64,000 nt of DNA, taken from positions 47,712,636-47,776,635 of the forward strand of contig OZ020589.1 in the NCBI GenBank assembly GCA_963971535.1, written 5' to 3'. Every line of letters starts with the position of its first letter. The stretch's first letter is position 1. A model generated the notes under the pieces. It had not been told where the DNA came from. It worked only from the letters and a program-made list of their open reading frames with translations, and searched no databases. Below, in pieces: positions 9,822 through 19,732 of this stretch. The translations under genes and the position numbers were made by a program. This DNA comes from Notolepis coatsorum (lineage: Eukaryota > Chordata > Actinopteri > Aulopiformes > Paralepididae).

Positions 9822-10845
9822 TCCAAATGAATGAGCTTAGCCAGCCTTCTAGCACCTTGATAACCTTGTTTGTCAGCAGCACTGGAATCATTTGGAGAGG
9901 GTATAATAGTCTGGGGAATACGTTCATTTTGACGAGGGCTATCCTACCCAGCCAGGAGATTGGTAAAGGGGCCCATCTAACTAAGTCTGCCCTTATGGTG
10001 TCTAAAAGGGGGGGAAAGTTGGCCTTAAACAATGTATCATAGGTGGGTGTCACAAATACTCCTAAGTAAACAAAGCCGGAGGGCGACCAGCGAAATGGAA
10101 AGGGCTCGGGCAGGATCGGGATGGATTTAAGTGTCCCAAGTGGCATTGCTTCGGATTTGGAAAAGTACATTTTGTACCCCGAGAAGGTTCCAAGTGTGGA
10201 AATCATGCGGGTTAGACTTGGAATGGAAGAGTCAGGTTTAGATATAAAGATCAGTACGTCGTCCGCATAAATAGTGATTTTGTGCTCCCTCTCGCCCACC
10301 CTAATACCTGAGATCGCGGCTGACTGCCTTATGGCCTGAGCGAGTGGTTCTATGGCCATGTCAAATAGTAAAGGGCTAAGAGGGTCCCCCTGGGGGTTCC
10401 CCCGTTGTAGAGGAAAGTTGTTAGACCTAAGCCTGTTAGTCAGAACCGCCGTCATCTGTGAGTTGTAAAGAACCTTGACCCAGTCAATAAAAGTGTTTCC
10501 TTGGCCAAATTCAGCGAGGGTTAGAAACAAATACGGCCATTCTACACGGTCGAATGCCTTCTCCGCGTCAAGAGACAGAACCACCGCGGGGTGGTCTATC
10601 TCACGAGTCATTTGGATGATATAAAGGAGCCGTCTCATGTTGTCGGTAGAGTTCCTACCCTTAATAAAACCAGTCTGATCTTCGTTAACAATGAAAGGGA
10701 GCACCTTTTCTAGGCGCATGGACAGGATCTTGGAGAGCAAGAGCAAGGCGCACAGAGCTTCTTCCTTTGTAATTGGGGCATTAAGGAGCAAGTTCTGAGC
10801 TTTCGATACCTTAGGGAGGTGCAAGTCAGCGAAAAAAGCTTGCAT
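9772..10845 (-). pseudogene. L1 reverse transcriptase
   Basis: In the 357-residue frame the RT blocks appear in order: EDQTGFIKGRNSTDNMRRLL, SLDAEKAFDRVEWPYL (first Asp), RGNPQGDPLSPLLFDMAIEPL and the catalytic ITIYADDVLIF. This motif set fits the L1 clade rather than L2/CR1. The enzyme performs target-primed reverse transcription. The frame is intact through the catalytic core, but its upstream and downstream parts lie in other frames, so the protein could not be full-length. Confidence 0.88.
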
Positions 10846-10866
10846 GTCAGAGAGAGCACCATCGGG

Positions 10867-11196
10867 TCATTCAGTCCTATAGAGTCGGGCATAGAAAGGG
10901 TCAAACTCTTTATTAATAGTTTTGGTGTCAAAGGACCTGACCCCGTTTGAGTCCGAGATTGAGGCTATTACTTGGGTGTCAGCCCTCTTTTTTGCCAAGT
11001 TAGCTAGGCACCTGCCAGGCTTGTCACCGTGTTCGTACATTCTCTGTCTGGCAAATTTAAGAGAGTATTCAGCGTCCTGGATCAGAAGAGGGTTTAACGC
11101 AGTTCTGGTGGCCGTAAGCTCTATAAGCACAGCCGGGGCTGGGTTTGAAACATGTTGATTCTCAAGGTTGGCTAGTTTGGATTCAAGAATTTGCAT
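10867..11196 (-). pseudogene. L1 ORF2 linker region
   Basis: The frame covers the region between endonuclease and polymerase. It contains LKFARQRMYEHGDKPGRCLA, the K-x-R-x-x-x-x-x-G-D-x-x-x-x-x-L block that precedes the RT in L1 ORF2, followed by a stretch ending in a stop just before the polymerase frame. It is a piece of the same ORF separated by a frame break. Confidence 0.75.
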
Positions 11197-11340
11197 TGTT
11201 CATTTTTCTTGCGTTTCTTGGATGCTACGTAAGACATAATCAGTCCGCGAGAAAAGACCTTGGATGTTTCCCAGAGCAGAGACGGGTTATCCGTAGAATG
11301 TGAGTTAATTGAGTAGAACATTTTAAATTCCGATTCATCC

Positions 11341-11569
11341 TTTTTTTTTTTTTTTTTTTTTTTAACTTTATTTTTTAGCGTTTATCGCTTTTTCTGGTCA
11401 AGCATGACCGACAGAAACAGGTTGAAATGGGATGTAGAGCAGGGGAAGACATTCTGAGAAATGACGGCGGGTCCGGGAATCGAACTCGTGTCCCCCAGAT
11501 CCGTGACGAGCACGGTTTTCCCCGACGCAGAAATAGTGCCGAGATATGCGGTGAGCTACGGGAGCTCCC
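11341..11569 (-). mobile_element. tRNA-derived SINE inserted in L1
   Basis: A T23 run at 11341 is the poly(A) tail of a minus-strand SINE. The flanks are the same 12 bp, TCCGATTCATCC (11329-11340 and 11570-11581). The head carries a box-B-like GAGTTCGATTCCC and an A-box-like GTAGCTCACCGC on the minus strand. The exact duplication and long tail suggest a relatively recent insertion into an L1 that was already fixed here. Confidence 0.88.
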
Positions 11570-11581
11570 TCCGATTCATCC

Positions 11582-12080
11582 TTGAGGAGGTATGGGTTAA
11601 GACGCCAACGTCTCGACAGCGCCCTCTCTTCTGACAAGGAGTAGACCAGATATATAGGGGCGTGATCCGATAAAACAATACTTCCGATTGTGCAGGACGA
11701 TACCAGAAAGAGCTTAGAGGAAGGGATGAAGAAATTCTACTGTTGCTCTTATGTGGGCCGCTAAAAAAGGTGAACTTCAGTTTGGATGGGCAAAGGGTTC
11801 TCCAGACATCTGAGAATCCGATGTCTGTACATAGGGAGGAGAGCATTTTTGCTTGCCTAGAGGGGGGAGCCGAACTGGGTGGGAGTTTGTCAAGAGACGG
11901 TATAAGGTGACAGTTAAAGTCTCCGCCCACAAAAGCATTCTCAGAGGCCAGGCCATTAAATTCAGTAAATACTTTGGATAGAAAGTCAGGGGAGTAGCCT
12001 GGGGGACAGTATACATTCATAAATGTCATTTCTTTACCCATGGGCCAATTTGTGATTCTGGTGGTATGTGCTATTTGCAC
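11582..12080 (-). pseudogene. L1 endonuclease fragment
   Basis: Residues read FMNVYCPPGYSPDFLSKVF, then AFVGGDFNCHLIPSLDKLP (the G-D-F-N catalytic-site block of apurinic-type LINE endonucleases) and DIGFSDVWRTLCPSKLKFTF. The expected S-R-I-D near the end appears as NSRISSS, so that catalytic region is damaged. The endonuclease nicks target DNA for priming. The homologous part starts near 12066; residues 1-5 of this frame come from flanking sequence. Confidence 0.8.
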
Positions 12081-12284
12081 AGATGTTTATCCCTTAGTAT
12101 GCACACGCACAGTATAATATGCATGTAATAAATTGTTTGTTAATAAACTCTGTGTTACTTGAACAATTTTCACTGTGCTCCTAAATGTCTTTGTGGGCTC
12201 CTAAATTTATTTTTAGATTTTATTTATTTAAATTTTATTTAGGAGCACATGTGCTCCTTGGGAAAAAGGTTAGCGTAGAGCCCT
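12067..12284. mobile_element. Fragment of a second hAT
   Basis: It contains GTGCTCCTAAAT, GGAGCACATGTGCTCC and an end of the type TTAGCGTAGAGCCCT, as found in fish hAT termini with inverted GAGCAC-rich subterminal repeats. A related stretch occurs at 41355-41405. One border is lost at the L1 junction. The first 30 bp resemble 3440-3475. Confidence 0.45.
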
Positions 12285-12433
12285 ATATATGGAGACATTA
12301 ACATTACGTTATCAAACATAGGGACGAAGACTGTAAAAAAAAGTGTCTACAATGTTTTATAATCTTTATGTTAATTTTCATCGTAAAAATTCTGTGCCCC
12401 CGAAATACAAAAAAAAAACTGAAAATCAATTAA

Positions 12434-13306
12434 CACTTTGAATGCCCATCACGACATAACTCGTGTTATCAGCCCGACCCCTGAATGCCCATCACGAGAA
12501 TTCTCTTGATTTATTTATTTATTAGTGATCTGAATTCATATTTCATCAACCGAGTCTACCGTTGGGAAACCAGCTCCACCAGGAACTCAGATGCATTACC
12601 ATCTCCCAGATGGTAATGCACCCTTTTGGAATGGACTCAATGAAAATGGATGAGAAAAAAACCCTCCGGAATCCACATTTTACTTCTCACGCATGTAACC
12701 GGAGATTATCCCAGTCATTGTGGAGCCTCAGCACAGCGTGTAATATGTGTTTTACAGTATACGCGTTGGATCAATAAAATTATCGATTTTAGGAATGGCG
12801 ATCAGGAATTGGAATAATCCATTTGGATACCATCTGATCTCAGGTAAGGAATCTATTTTACCAGTCTTAGGATAATCAGACCTGTTTTCACGGAGATATA
12901 AGCTTTTCCCCTATATGTGATATGGCTGTTTGACTGTGCGAGCGATCAGGAACTAAGAGAATCGATTTTCAGCTTGCGGCACCAGCGTGCATACGTACAC
13001 ATATACTATCGATAATCTAGCGTTTATTTGAAAACGATTCATAAATAGGTTGAAAAATGACAATGTTCTAGAATATTACAGTACAGGGCGTTTATCACAG
13101 ATTCTTTTTTTCCCCCTTGAAAACGAGGGCTTTTCAAAATGCTATAAAACGGAAATGAACCGATAAAAAACAATCCGCTTCGACAATGTTGACTGGAAAA
13201 TGAGTCATTGATAAGCGACGGGCAGATTAGACACATAGCCATAATTTAAAACATAGATTAGGCTATATTAATGCTAACATTGAAGTGGATGGTGGGCATT
13301 CAAGCA
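12434..13306 (+). mobile_element. piggyBac-type MITE, copy 2
   Basis: The left end is TTAA (12430-12433) followed by CACTTTGAATGCCC. The right end has GGGCATTCAA followed by a decayed CACTAA. The interior is collinear with copies 1 (inverted) and 3. From 12285 to 12430, between the hAT fragment and this MITE, there is AT-rich sequence without recognised features. Confidence 0.75.
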
Positions 13307-13374
13307 CTAAATGTGCGCCCCCTGCTGGGCACTGAAAGAAAAGCCCTGAAAAAATAAGTTAATTTCTAACCCTG

Positions 13375-14323
13375 CCTGGGGGTATGTATTTACAGTGTCA
13401 GAAATATTGTGTCTGTTACTAGGCTTGAGTAAATTGTAATGAAAAAAGGGAGAATATAAATTATGATTTATTTTTGCATCTTTGCCAGTGAATAACACCA
13501 TGAAAACATTGAGGTTCTTCTGATTTCGCTCACTGAGCTCATTCAGCACCTTCTTGAGATCAAGTGTAAAAAAAATCTAAGCAAATGAATAAAGGGAAGA
13601 TGATTAAACAGAAGGATTTGTAGATACAGTAATATATGATAATCGATTTTAATTATGAATTCATATTTTGACCTTGAACTTGACCTTGACCTTATTATGG
13701 CCAAATCATACATCTATGGATAGGGAAAATGCTCCTCTTTCCAATGGCAGGGTTGAATCTGGATTTAGTCATTTCCTTGCGGTTTTACGATAAAAGAGAT
13801 ATAATTAGCATTTTTTTGATAAATTCGTATTTCCGATAAATCGTATAAAACATCGGTAAAAATGAAAATATACACTTTGACTACTGTTTTGATAGGGTTA
13901 TGGTCTTTACTCTTGGCTACAAAAAAAAAATCCTCTTATCACATTCATGGCCAACCATGTATGTGTTTGGGCGCCATGCTTAAAGGGCCAACCTATACGT
14001 GGTAAACTCGTATTTGCTTTTATTGCATTTTAATATCCTACTCAATGTCACGGAGCAGCACTGCAGATTTACCCTACTCTTGGAATTTGGAAAAGTGCAT
14101 TACCGGCCAGATCCTGGTAGTGGCGCTGTCTCGAGAATGGAGTACTCCTTGTTTTCAGACCGGATGTAAAAATTTTTTCATTCAGGGTACTTTTTTTGTT
14201 AACCTGAAGCTATATGCCTTCATCAGATCGCATGGAATACCTTTTGCGATGCCGAATTCAGTATGCAGTAAAGGAATATAGCATCAGCCAATGGACATAT
14301 AGATCTACCAGATGTCGATCAAT
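13375..14323. other. LINE remainder and unassigned AT-rich spacer
   Basis: It starts with the second copy of CCTGGGGG and continues the LINE-like segment interrupted at 2873, to perhaps 13560. After that I see AT-rich sequence with short tandem TTGACC units near 13670-13690 and no gene. Confidence 0.4.
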
Positions 14324-14690
14324 AACGATAGGTTATGTATATAACCTAGTTATATGAGTATTGGCTGAGCGTCCCGCTCAAGCCTATTGAGATACCCCTT
14401 ATCTCCTGTACTTACTGTACTCCACCACGAAACAACTTGTACACCCACACCTGACCGGGTCCCGCCTCTATGGAGGCGTAGCCTATAAGACCATGGCCCT
14501 GGTCACCAAACACCCTTCCTCGCCAAAATCCCGTTCCAGTAAAAGATCCCTCAAAAGGGAACTCAGGGCCGCTTAGAGCGGGACGCTCAGCCAATACTCA
14601 TATAACTAGGTTATATACATAACCTATTGTTATATTTCGTATGGCTTATCGCGTCCCGCTCAAGCCTATTGAGATATGGGTTAGAGCGGA
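14324..14690. repeat. DIRS terminal inverted repeats
   Basis: About 60 bp at 14324-14382 (containing GGTTATGTATATAACC and GGCTGAGCGTCCCGCTCAAG) recur inverted at 14571-14628, and part recurs again in direct orientation at 14643-14678. The spacer is about 190 bp. Such inverted and internal complementary repeats let DIRS circles form and be integrated by the recombinase. Confidence 0.8.
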
Positions 14691-14886
14691 CGCGAGACCC
14701 GACAGATGTACCCCCTGAGGACCCGTAAGCCCACATCAAGGGGTGCAGGGAGCCCTGTCACCCCATCCTTCCTAATGAAGGGGGGGGCGCAGTCAACTCC
14801 ACCTGAGTGCGAACAAGAGGGAACTAGAACCCCTTGAACACACAGCACAGGCGGAACCACGTGTGGCCCATACCCACACACTCCTG

Positions 14887-16060
14887 CTACCCTACCAAAG
14901 GACGGGAAGCAGGAAAGGCCACAGACCCCAGAACCGCCTGGGAGACAGAACCCCCGGTCATGTCCATGAGGTAAAACCTTACAAAGGGGCCCGGGGAGGA
15001 CCATGAAGCTGCAGCACAGATGTCCTCCACCGAGGCCCCACCCAGGAGAGCGGCAGAGGCAGCCACCCCACGAGTGGAGTGCGCCCTGATGCCCCCAGGG
15101 TGATCCTGCCCAGCCAATGTGTAGCAGAGGGCAATGCCCTCGCACAACCAATGGGACAGGCGCTGTTTCGACAGTGCCTTACCGGCACGAGAACCACCGT
15201 AACAGACAAAAAGCTGATCGGTAACCCTGAGGTCCTGAGTATGGCTGAGGTAAATCCCCAAAGCACGGACCGGACATAACAGGTGAAGGCCCGCATCTAA
15301 CTCACTAGTGTGAGGAGGAGGACGAAACCACAATGAACCACAATATCCCGGGAGCGGAAGGAACTCCGGATATTCTTAGGCATGAAAGCAGGATTAGGTT
15401 GCAGAGTGGCACCGCAATCGGCCCGAAAAGACAGGCACTCTGGACGTACCGAGAGAGCACAGAGCTCACCCACGCGTTTAGCGGAAGTGTCAGCCAGCAG
15501 GAACGCGGTCTTGAAAGACAGCCGTTCCAACGGCGCCTGCTCGAGCGGCTCAAACGGGGCCAAGGACAACCGACCGAGGACTAATTGAAGATCCTAAGTC
15601 GGAGCCAAGGAGCGCTGCACCGGCTTAACGCGTCGAGCGCCAAGCAGGAAACGCTTCACAAGAGGGTGGCTGAACAAAACAGTCCCCTCAATTCCCTCAT
15701 GATAGGAGGATATAGCCGCCGCATATACCCTCACCATCGAAGCCGACAGTCTACCAAGAAGAGACTGGAGATAACTCAGGACAGCATCCAGGGGCCAGGA
15801 GACTGGGTCCCAGCCCCCCGCCTTACACCACTCTTGGAACGCACACCATCTGCCCGCGTAAACCGCGACAGTGGAGGGAGCATGTGCACTCCAGATGGTC
15901 TCAACCACCGAAGGGTCCATTCTCTCCAGACTCACCCTCCCACCAGCCACACCAACAGCCGTTGGCCCAACATCGGAAACTGGAACAGTGACCCGTCGTG
16001 CTGTGAGAGGGCCGTCGCCGACCAAGGAATGACCCAAGGAGGAGCGACCAGAAGCTGGAT
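14887..16060 (-). pseudogene. DIRS tyrosine recombinase
   Basis: The N-terminal core-binding part lies in a frame ending at 15594 (APSTVAVYAGRWCAFQEWC, PLVKRFLLGARRVKP). After an in-frame TAG, the same frame continues (PFEPLEQAPLERLSFKTAFL, with the catalytic-Arg region SAKRVGELCALSV) to 15297. A frameshift near 15300-15333 then leads to the C-terminal part with RAHSTRGVAASAAL (the H-x-x-R pair) and VRFYLMD (candidate Tyr nucleophile). The catalytic residues are all visible but split by two lesions. The first part overlaps the RNase H frame, as in other DIRS elements. Confidence 0.85.
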
Positions 16061-17893
16061 CAAGACCGGGAACCACACTGACTTGCCCCGGTCCGGCGCG
16101 ACCAGGATCACTGTCCTGCGCTCCCTCCGTATCCGCTCCAACAGCTGACTCAACAGCTGTACAGGAGGAAAGGCGTACAGAAGACCGGGCGGCCATGGAA
16201 AGGTCGAGATGGCATCCACCCCCAAGGGGGGATGATCTGCTCGACTGAGCGAGAACCACAAGGGGCACTTGTGAGAGCGTCGGCACGCAAACAGATCTAC
16301 CGAGGCCTCCCCGAACTGATCCCAGATATGTCTGACTATGTCGGGGCAGAGTTCCCACTTGTCGTAATGAGGACCGCCCAGAGACATCATATCCGCCCCC
16401 ATATTCTCTGTACCAGGAATGTGGAGCGCCCTCAGACTGCGCAGCCTGCGGGATGCCCATAGCCAAAGTTCGACCGCCGCCCGGAGCAGGCGGATGGAAC
16501 GAGTCCCACCCTGCCTGTTGATATACGCCGCTGCCGTCATACTGTCTGTCCTGACCAAAACGTGTTCGCCTACCACCAGGTGGTCGAACCGTTTGAGGAC
16601 CAGGAGGACCGCCTTCAACTCCAACACATTGATATGCGGGGTAGCTGGGCCAGCATGACCCGTCCAGCTGCCCCCCACTGCGTGGGTCCGACACGTCCCT
16701 CCCCAACCCGTGAGAGAGGCGTCGGTGAAGACCGTGACGTGTGAGCTCCTGCTGCCTATGGGGACCCCAATGGTGAGGATACCCAGCCTCCTCCAGTGGG
16801 CGAGATCTCCCCATATCGACAAAGGAACCATCAACCGTTTCCCTTTGTCCCTCACCGGATCTATTCTCATAGAGAGAAACCACCTCTGTATCCTCCTCAT
16901 GAAGAGGAGGCCAAGAGGAACCACCGTGTGAGCAGATGCCATAATGCCTAGCAGACGCATCACTTGCAGCGCCGTGACCGTCCCTCCCAGACGGAAACCC
17001 CAGAGCGCGTGACGGAGAACCACCCGACGCTGCTCCGAGAGGGTTGCAATCATGGGCCTTGACCTCAACGTCAAGCCCAAGTACTCCACCTGTTGACTGG
17101 GAAGAGGGGTACTCTTCTTCCAATTCACAGCAAAACCCAGGCTGGTGAGGAATTCCACCACCAGCCTGGTATGAGACCTGGCAACCTCCTCCGAACGACT
17201 GAGGAGTAGAATGTCGTCGAGATAGAATAGAACTCGTAACCCCCGACGACGTAAGGGCTCCAGCGCAGTCGCCACGCACTTGGTGAATGTGCGGGGAGCC
17301 AGAGAATAACCGAACGGCATCCTCTGGTACTCGTACACTACGCCCTGAAACAGGAACCGTAGGAACTTCCTGTGAGGAGGGTAAATGGGGATGTGAAAAT
17401 ACGCATCCTTCAGGTCTATGGAGGTGAACCAGTCTCCCCTCCTGACAGCAAGCAGAAGGAGTTTGACGGTCAACATTCTGAACGGTCTCGCTACAATCAA
17501 CCGATTGAACGTGGACAGATCCAGTATAGGTCTGACCCCCCCTGTTTTCTTGGGTATCAGAAAATAACGGGAGTAGACGCCTGACATTGTGTCCTCTCTC
17601 GGAACCACAACGACGGCCTGCTTTGCCAACAGAGATTGGATCTCGTCGGCCAGGGCTGTCACTGCTTCTGACCCTGACAATAGGGTCGGCACCAAACCTG
17701 AGAACGGAGGGTGGGGTTGTGCGAACTGCAAAACAAGCCACTCCCTCAACGTTCCCTCTATCCACCCATCCAGACGGCATTCTTGTCGCCATATGTGAAA
17801 ATAATCCCACAGCGCACCCGCCGTCAACTGACGCTGGGCCGCAAGGAACAGTAGATAGTTGGCCCGGTCCCTCCCGCTGTGCGACGCACCCAA
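15932..17893 (-). CDS. DIRS reverse transcriptase and RNase H
   Basis: The 653-residue frame is uninterrupted. RT blocks: YSRYFLIPKKTGGVRPILDL, TSIDLKDAYFHIPIYP (first Asp), YQRMPFGYSLAPRTFTK and VLFYLDDILLLSRS (catalytic pair). RNase H: VTVFTDASLTGWGG, INVLELKAVLLVL and VLVRTDSMTAAAYINRQGG. The long DLFACRRSHKCPLW region follows, typical of DIRS pols. It would make cDNA from the element RNA. It sits downstream of gag across the C18 run and overlaps the recombinase. Confidence 0.88.
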   Translation of the reverse strand: MGASHSGRDRANYLLFLAAQRQLTAGALWDYFHIWRQECRLDGWIEGTLREWLVLQFAQPHPPFSGLVPTLLSGSEAVTALADEIQSLLAKQAVVVVPREDTMSGVYSRYFLIPKKTGGVRPILDLSTFNRLIVARPFRMLTVKLLLLAVRRGDWFTSIDLKDAYFHIPIYPPHRKFLRFLFQGVVYEYQRMPFGYSLAPRTFTKCVATALEPLRRRGLRVLFYLDDILLLSRSEEVARSHTRLVVEFLTSLGFAVNWKKSTPLPSQQVEYLGLTLRSRPMIATLSEQRRVVLRHALWGFRLGGTVTALQVMRLLGIMASAHTVVPLGLLFMRRIQRWFLSMRIDPVRDKGKRLMVPLSIWGDLAHWRRLGILTIGVPIGSRSSHVTVFTDASLTGWGGTCRTHAVGGSWTGHAGPATPHINVLELKAVLLVLKRFDHLVVGEHVLVRTDSMTAAAYINRQGGTRSIRLLRAAVELWLWASRRLRSLRALHIPGTENMGADMMSLGGPHYDKWELCPDIVRHIWDQFGEASVDLFACRRSHKCPLWFSLSRADHPPLGVDAISTFPWPPGLLYAFPPVQLLSQLLERIRRERRTVILVAPDRGKSVWFPVLIQLLVAPPWVIPWSATALSQHDGSLFQFPMLGQRLLVWLVGG

Positions 17894-17956
17894 GGGGGGA
17901 CCCTGACAGAAAGGGCCGGTTTGATACGGGAGAAGCTGTCATCAAACTGGTTGACA

Positions 17957-17974
17957 CCCCCCCCCCCCCCCCCC
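17957..17974. repeat. C-run between DIRS gag and pol
   Basis: About 18 C residues on the plus strand (G on the coding strand) lie between the gag-like and RT frames, a likely site of length drift. Confidence 0.85.
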
Positions 17975-18107
17975 CTGAACACCCCTCTAGCGCATGCTGA
18001 GTAGTTGTTCCGCAGCTAGACACGCAAGGCATGAGGACCCCATGGGCTCCTACATGCCGAAGCCCTGCAGTGATATTGCTACCACCCAAATCACGCTCGC
18101 CTCTCCT

Positions 18108-19043
18108 TTACAGACCACTGCCGCTGTGACGGGAGTGGGAGGCATCAGCGCGATACCCCGCCTGGCGAAGGCGAAGCCGGGGTAACCCTTGCTGTGCATT
18201 CAACAGAAGAGGCCTCGAGTCCCCCTGCTGACCACTGTAGCTAGTGGCAGCTGTAACACCAGGCTCATCCAACACACAACGTGTGGTGCAGGAACCACGC
18301 GACGGAACATTCTCACGGACAGACCCAGGCTCAGCCATCAACTGGGTGTCAGCCCCTGTCCCCATGAGAAGTGAAGAATGGGGCCGCATACGCTTCAAGG
18401 AAGGTTCGCGGCCCGCAGCCAAAGGAGAACGATCAGAGCCCCGCTTCCGTGGGTAACAGAGTGAGGATTGAACGGGGAGCGGGCTGCTCGCGGCAAAGTG
18501 ATGGCGGCTTGTTTTACCAAACTCGAATTCACCCAAAATGGCCGATCCCTCAGCCGCCAAGGCTGTCGGCCTTGTGGTACCCTGTTGACTCTCCACCCAG
18601 GGCACCACTGGCGGGGGAAACATGGCCGCCTGTCGAGGATCTCGCCACAGTCGTTGACGAGACCGTGCTCCCACCTCTGGCTGCACAGGACCCAGATCAA
18701 CAACCGCCTGCGCCTCCACAGAATGCCCAAAAAGACTATCTGTGGAAAAAGGAGTCGTGAGGAGAGAAAACCTATCCTCTTCCCTAAGAGGAGATTGCTC
18801 CAACCAAACAACCAATGTTGATAGCATCCTAATCCTCCCCGCAGTTATAGCTTGCGACTGAGTCAAGATCTCCATAACACCACAAACATGAACTATGTTT
18901 ACAATGTCGGCTGGACCCAAAGTCCTACTACCCGACGCCAATGTGGATAGGAAACTAGCCAGCTGAGCCATAACACTGGCCGCCGCCAAATACCATCCTG
19001 TAGTGTCGCTGAAACATGCTCCGAAGATGCCAGGGAAAAGCAA
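18108..19043 (-). CDS. DIRS gag-like protein
   Basis: The 311-residue open frame lies directly upstream of the RT frame. It starts MLFPGIFGACFSDTTGWYLA, followed by a hydrophobic/helical region (about 20-110). A middle part is rich in Pro, Gln and Arg, and a basic stretch (CYPRKRGSDRSPL, about 208-220) follows. I assign it as gag from position, size and composition only; no domain is diagnostic. The upstream start is uncertain because the element's 5' end is unclear. Confidence 0.65.
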   Translation of the reverse strand: MLFPGIFGACFSDTTGWYLAAASVMAQLASFLSTLASGSRTLGPADIVNIVHVCGVMEILTQSQAITAGRIRMLSTLVVWLEQSPLREEDRFSLLTTPFSTDSLFGHSVEAQAVVDLGPVQPEVGARSRQRLWRDPRQAAMFPPPVVPWVESQQGTTRPTALAAEGSAILGEFEFGKTSRHHFAASSPLPVQSSLCYPRKRGSDRSPLAAGREPSLKRMRPHSSLLMGTGADTQLMAEPGSVRENVPSRGSCTTRCVLDEPGVTAATSYSGQQGDSRPLLLNAQQGLPRLRLRQAGYRADASHSRHSGSGL

Positions 19044-19322
19044 ACCTCCGGTAAGCTTTCAACATTACGAACTTTCGAAGAAGTGGTGGAGAAAATAAAA
19101 GCTAGCATATAATGGTAATGTCTGGTTAGGAGCGAGGGAAAATGGATGGATTATCCAATGGGGGGTTTATAGTGTCAATTGACAATGAGAATGGACAGAT
19201 AGCAATAATTTTGTATATAGATTTAGCTCTACAAACACTCTCACGCATAGTTAAAACGTGTTATGATAATCTGGCTTTATAGAGTGGGGCCCGTCTAATC
19301 CACGTGGACGTCAATGTGTTAA

Positions 19323-19732
19323 CATCCAAGGGCCCACATGTGGGCCCTCACGAGGATGATTTGCGATGCCACTTTGCCGACCTCTAGCGGCTCGGGTGTG
19401 CATTTCCTTTAATACAATATATAGATAGAATTAAAGCCCTATTTGTTGCCTGTCGATTGCCCTTTCAGATGACAAGATCCGTTCAGCGGTTCTCGAGTTA
19501 CATGTGAGGTGTGCCCCAAAGTACGCAAAAGTACACATTACCACCCCGACTCCTGGGGCTCTAGTTCCGTCAATCATTTGGCGATCTCGTATTTCTTTGC
19601 ACAGGGTTGTAGCCAATGAGTGTGGCTTTCCAATGATACCCCATCATATGATAATTGGGGATCTAATACGGTCTCTATTGATCGATTTATGATAAAGAAA
19701 AGCAGGGTCCCCCAATTGGGGGACTTTACGGC
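19323..19732. mobile_element. Possible TTAA-bounded MITE
   Basis: TTAA occurs at 19319-19322 and 19733-19736. Just inside each end lies a perfect palindrome: AAGGGCCCACATGTGGGCCC on the left and TCCCCCAATTGGGGGA on the right. The ends are not clear inverted copies of each other, so the assignment is weak. Confidence 0.3.

Larger units (their letters stand above)
9046..12066 (-). mobile_element. L1-clade LINE, 5'-truncated
   Basis: Reading right to left, the order is the C-terminal half of an endonuclease, a linker, a reverse transcriptase and a C-terminal region, as in L1 ORF2. The N-terminal endonuclease half and ORF1 are absent, so the copy is 5'-truncated, as expected of target-primed reverse transcription. 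A tRNA-type SINE splits it at 11341-11569, and several frame breaks make it inactive. Confidence 0.85.
2874..13374. mobile_element. hAT transposon hosting nested insertions
   Basis: The left end reads CAGGGTTAGAAATTAAC at 2874 and the right end is its inverted copy ending at 13374. Both are flanked by the same 8 bp, CCTGGGGG (2866-2873 and 13375-13382). A CAGGG-type terminus with an 8-bp duplication is characteristic of hAT elements. The present length of about 10.5 kb comes mostly from later insertions: gypsy (3877-8105), piggyBac-type MITE (8118-9037), L1 with SINE (about 9046-12066), part of another hAT (about 12067-12284) and a second MITE (12434-13306). No hAT transposase domain was recognised, so this is probably a non-autonomous or decayed copy. 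Confidence 0.85.
14324..19110 (-). mobile_element. DIRS-like tyrosine-recombinase retrotransposon
   Basis: Reading right to left, the order is a gag-like frame, reverse transcriptase with RNase H, and an overlapping tyrosine recombinase, ending in a compact set of inverted repeats. This layout, with a recombinase instead of an integrase and no LTRs, defines DIRS elements. Repeats matching the left terminus were not seen at the right end, so the 5' side may be truncated. A C18 run, an in-frame TAG and a frameshift break the coding. Confidence 0.88.

Noticed and set aside
11440..11569. Functional tRNA gene
   Set aside because: The A- and B-box-like sequences sit in a SINE head with poly(A) tail and target duplication, without a proper cloverleaf.
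15594..18089. 831-codon minus-strand open frame
   Set aside because: Only its last part is the recombinase start; the rest overlaps the RT-RNase H frame and has no homology-like motifs.
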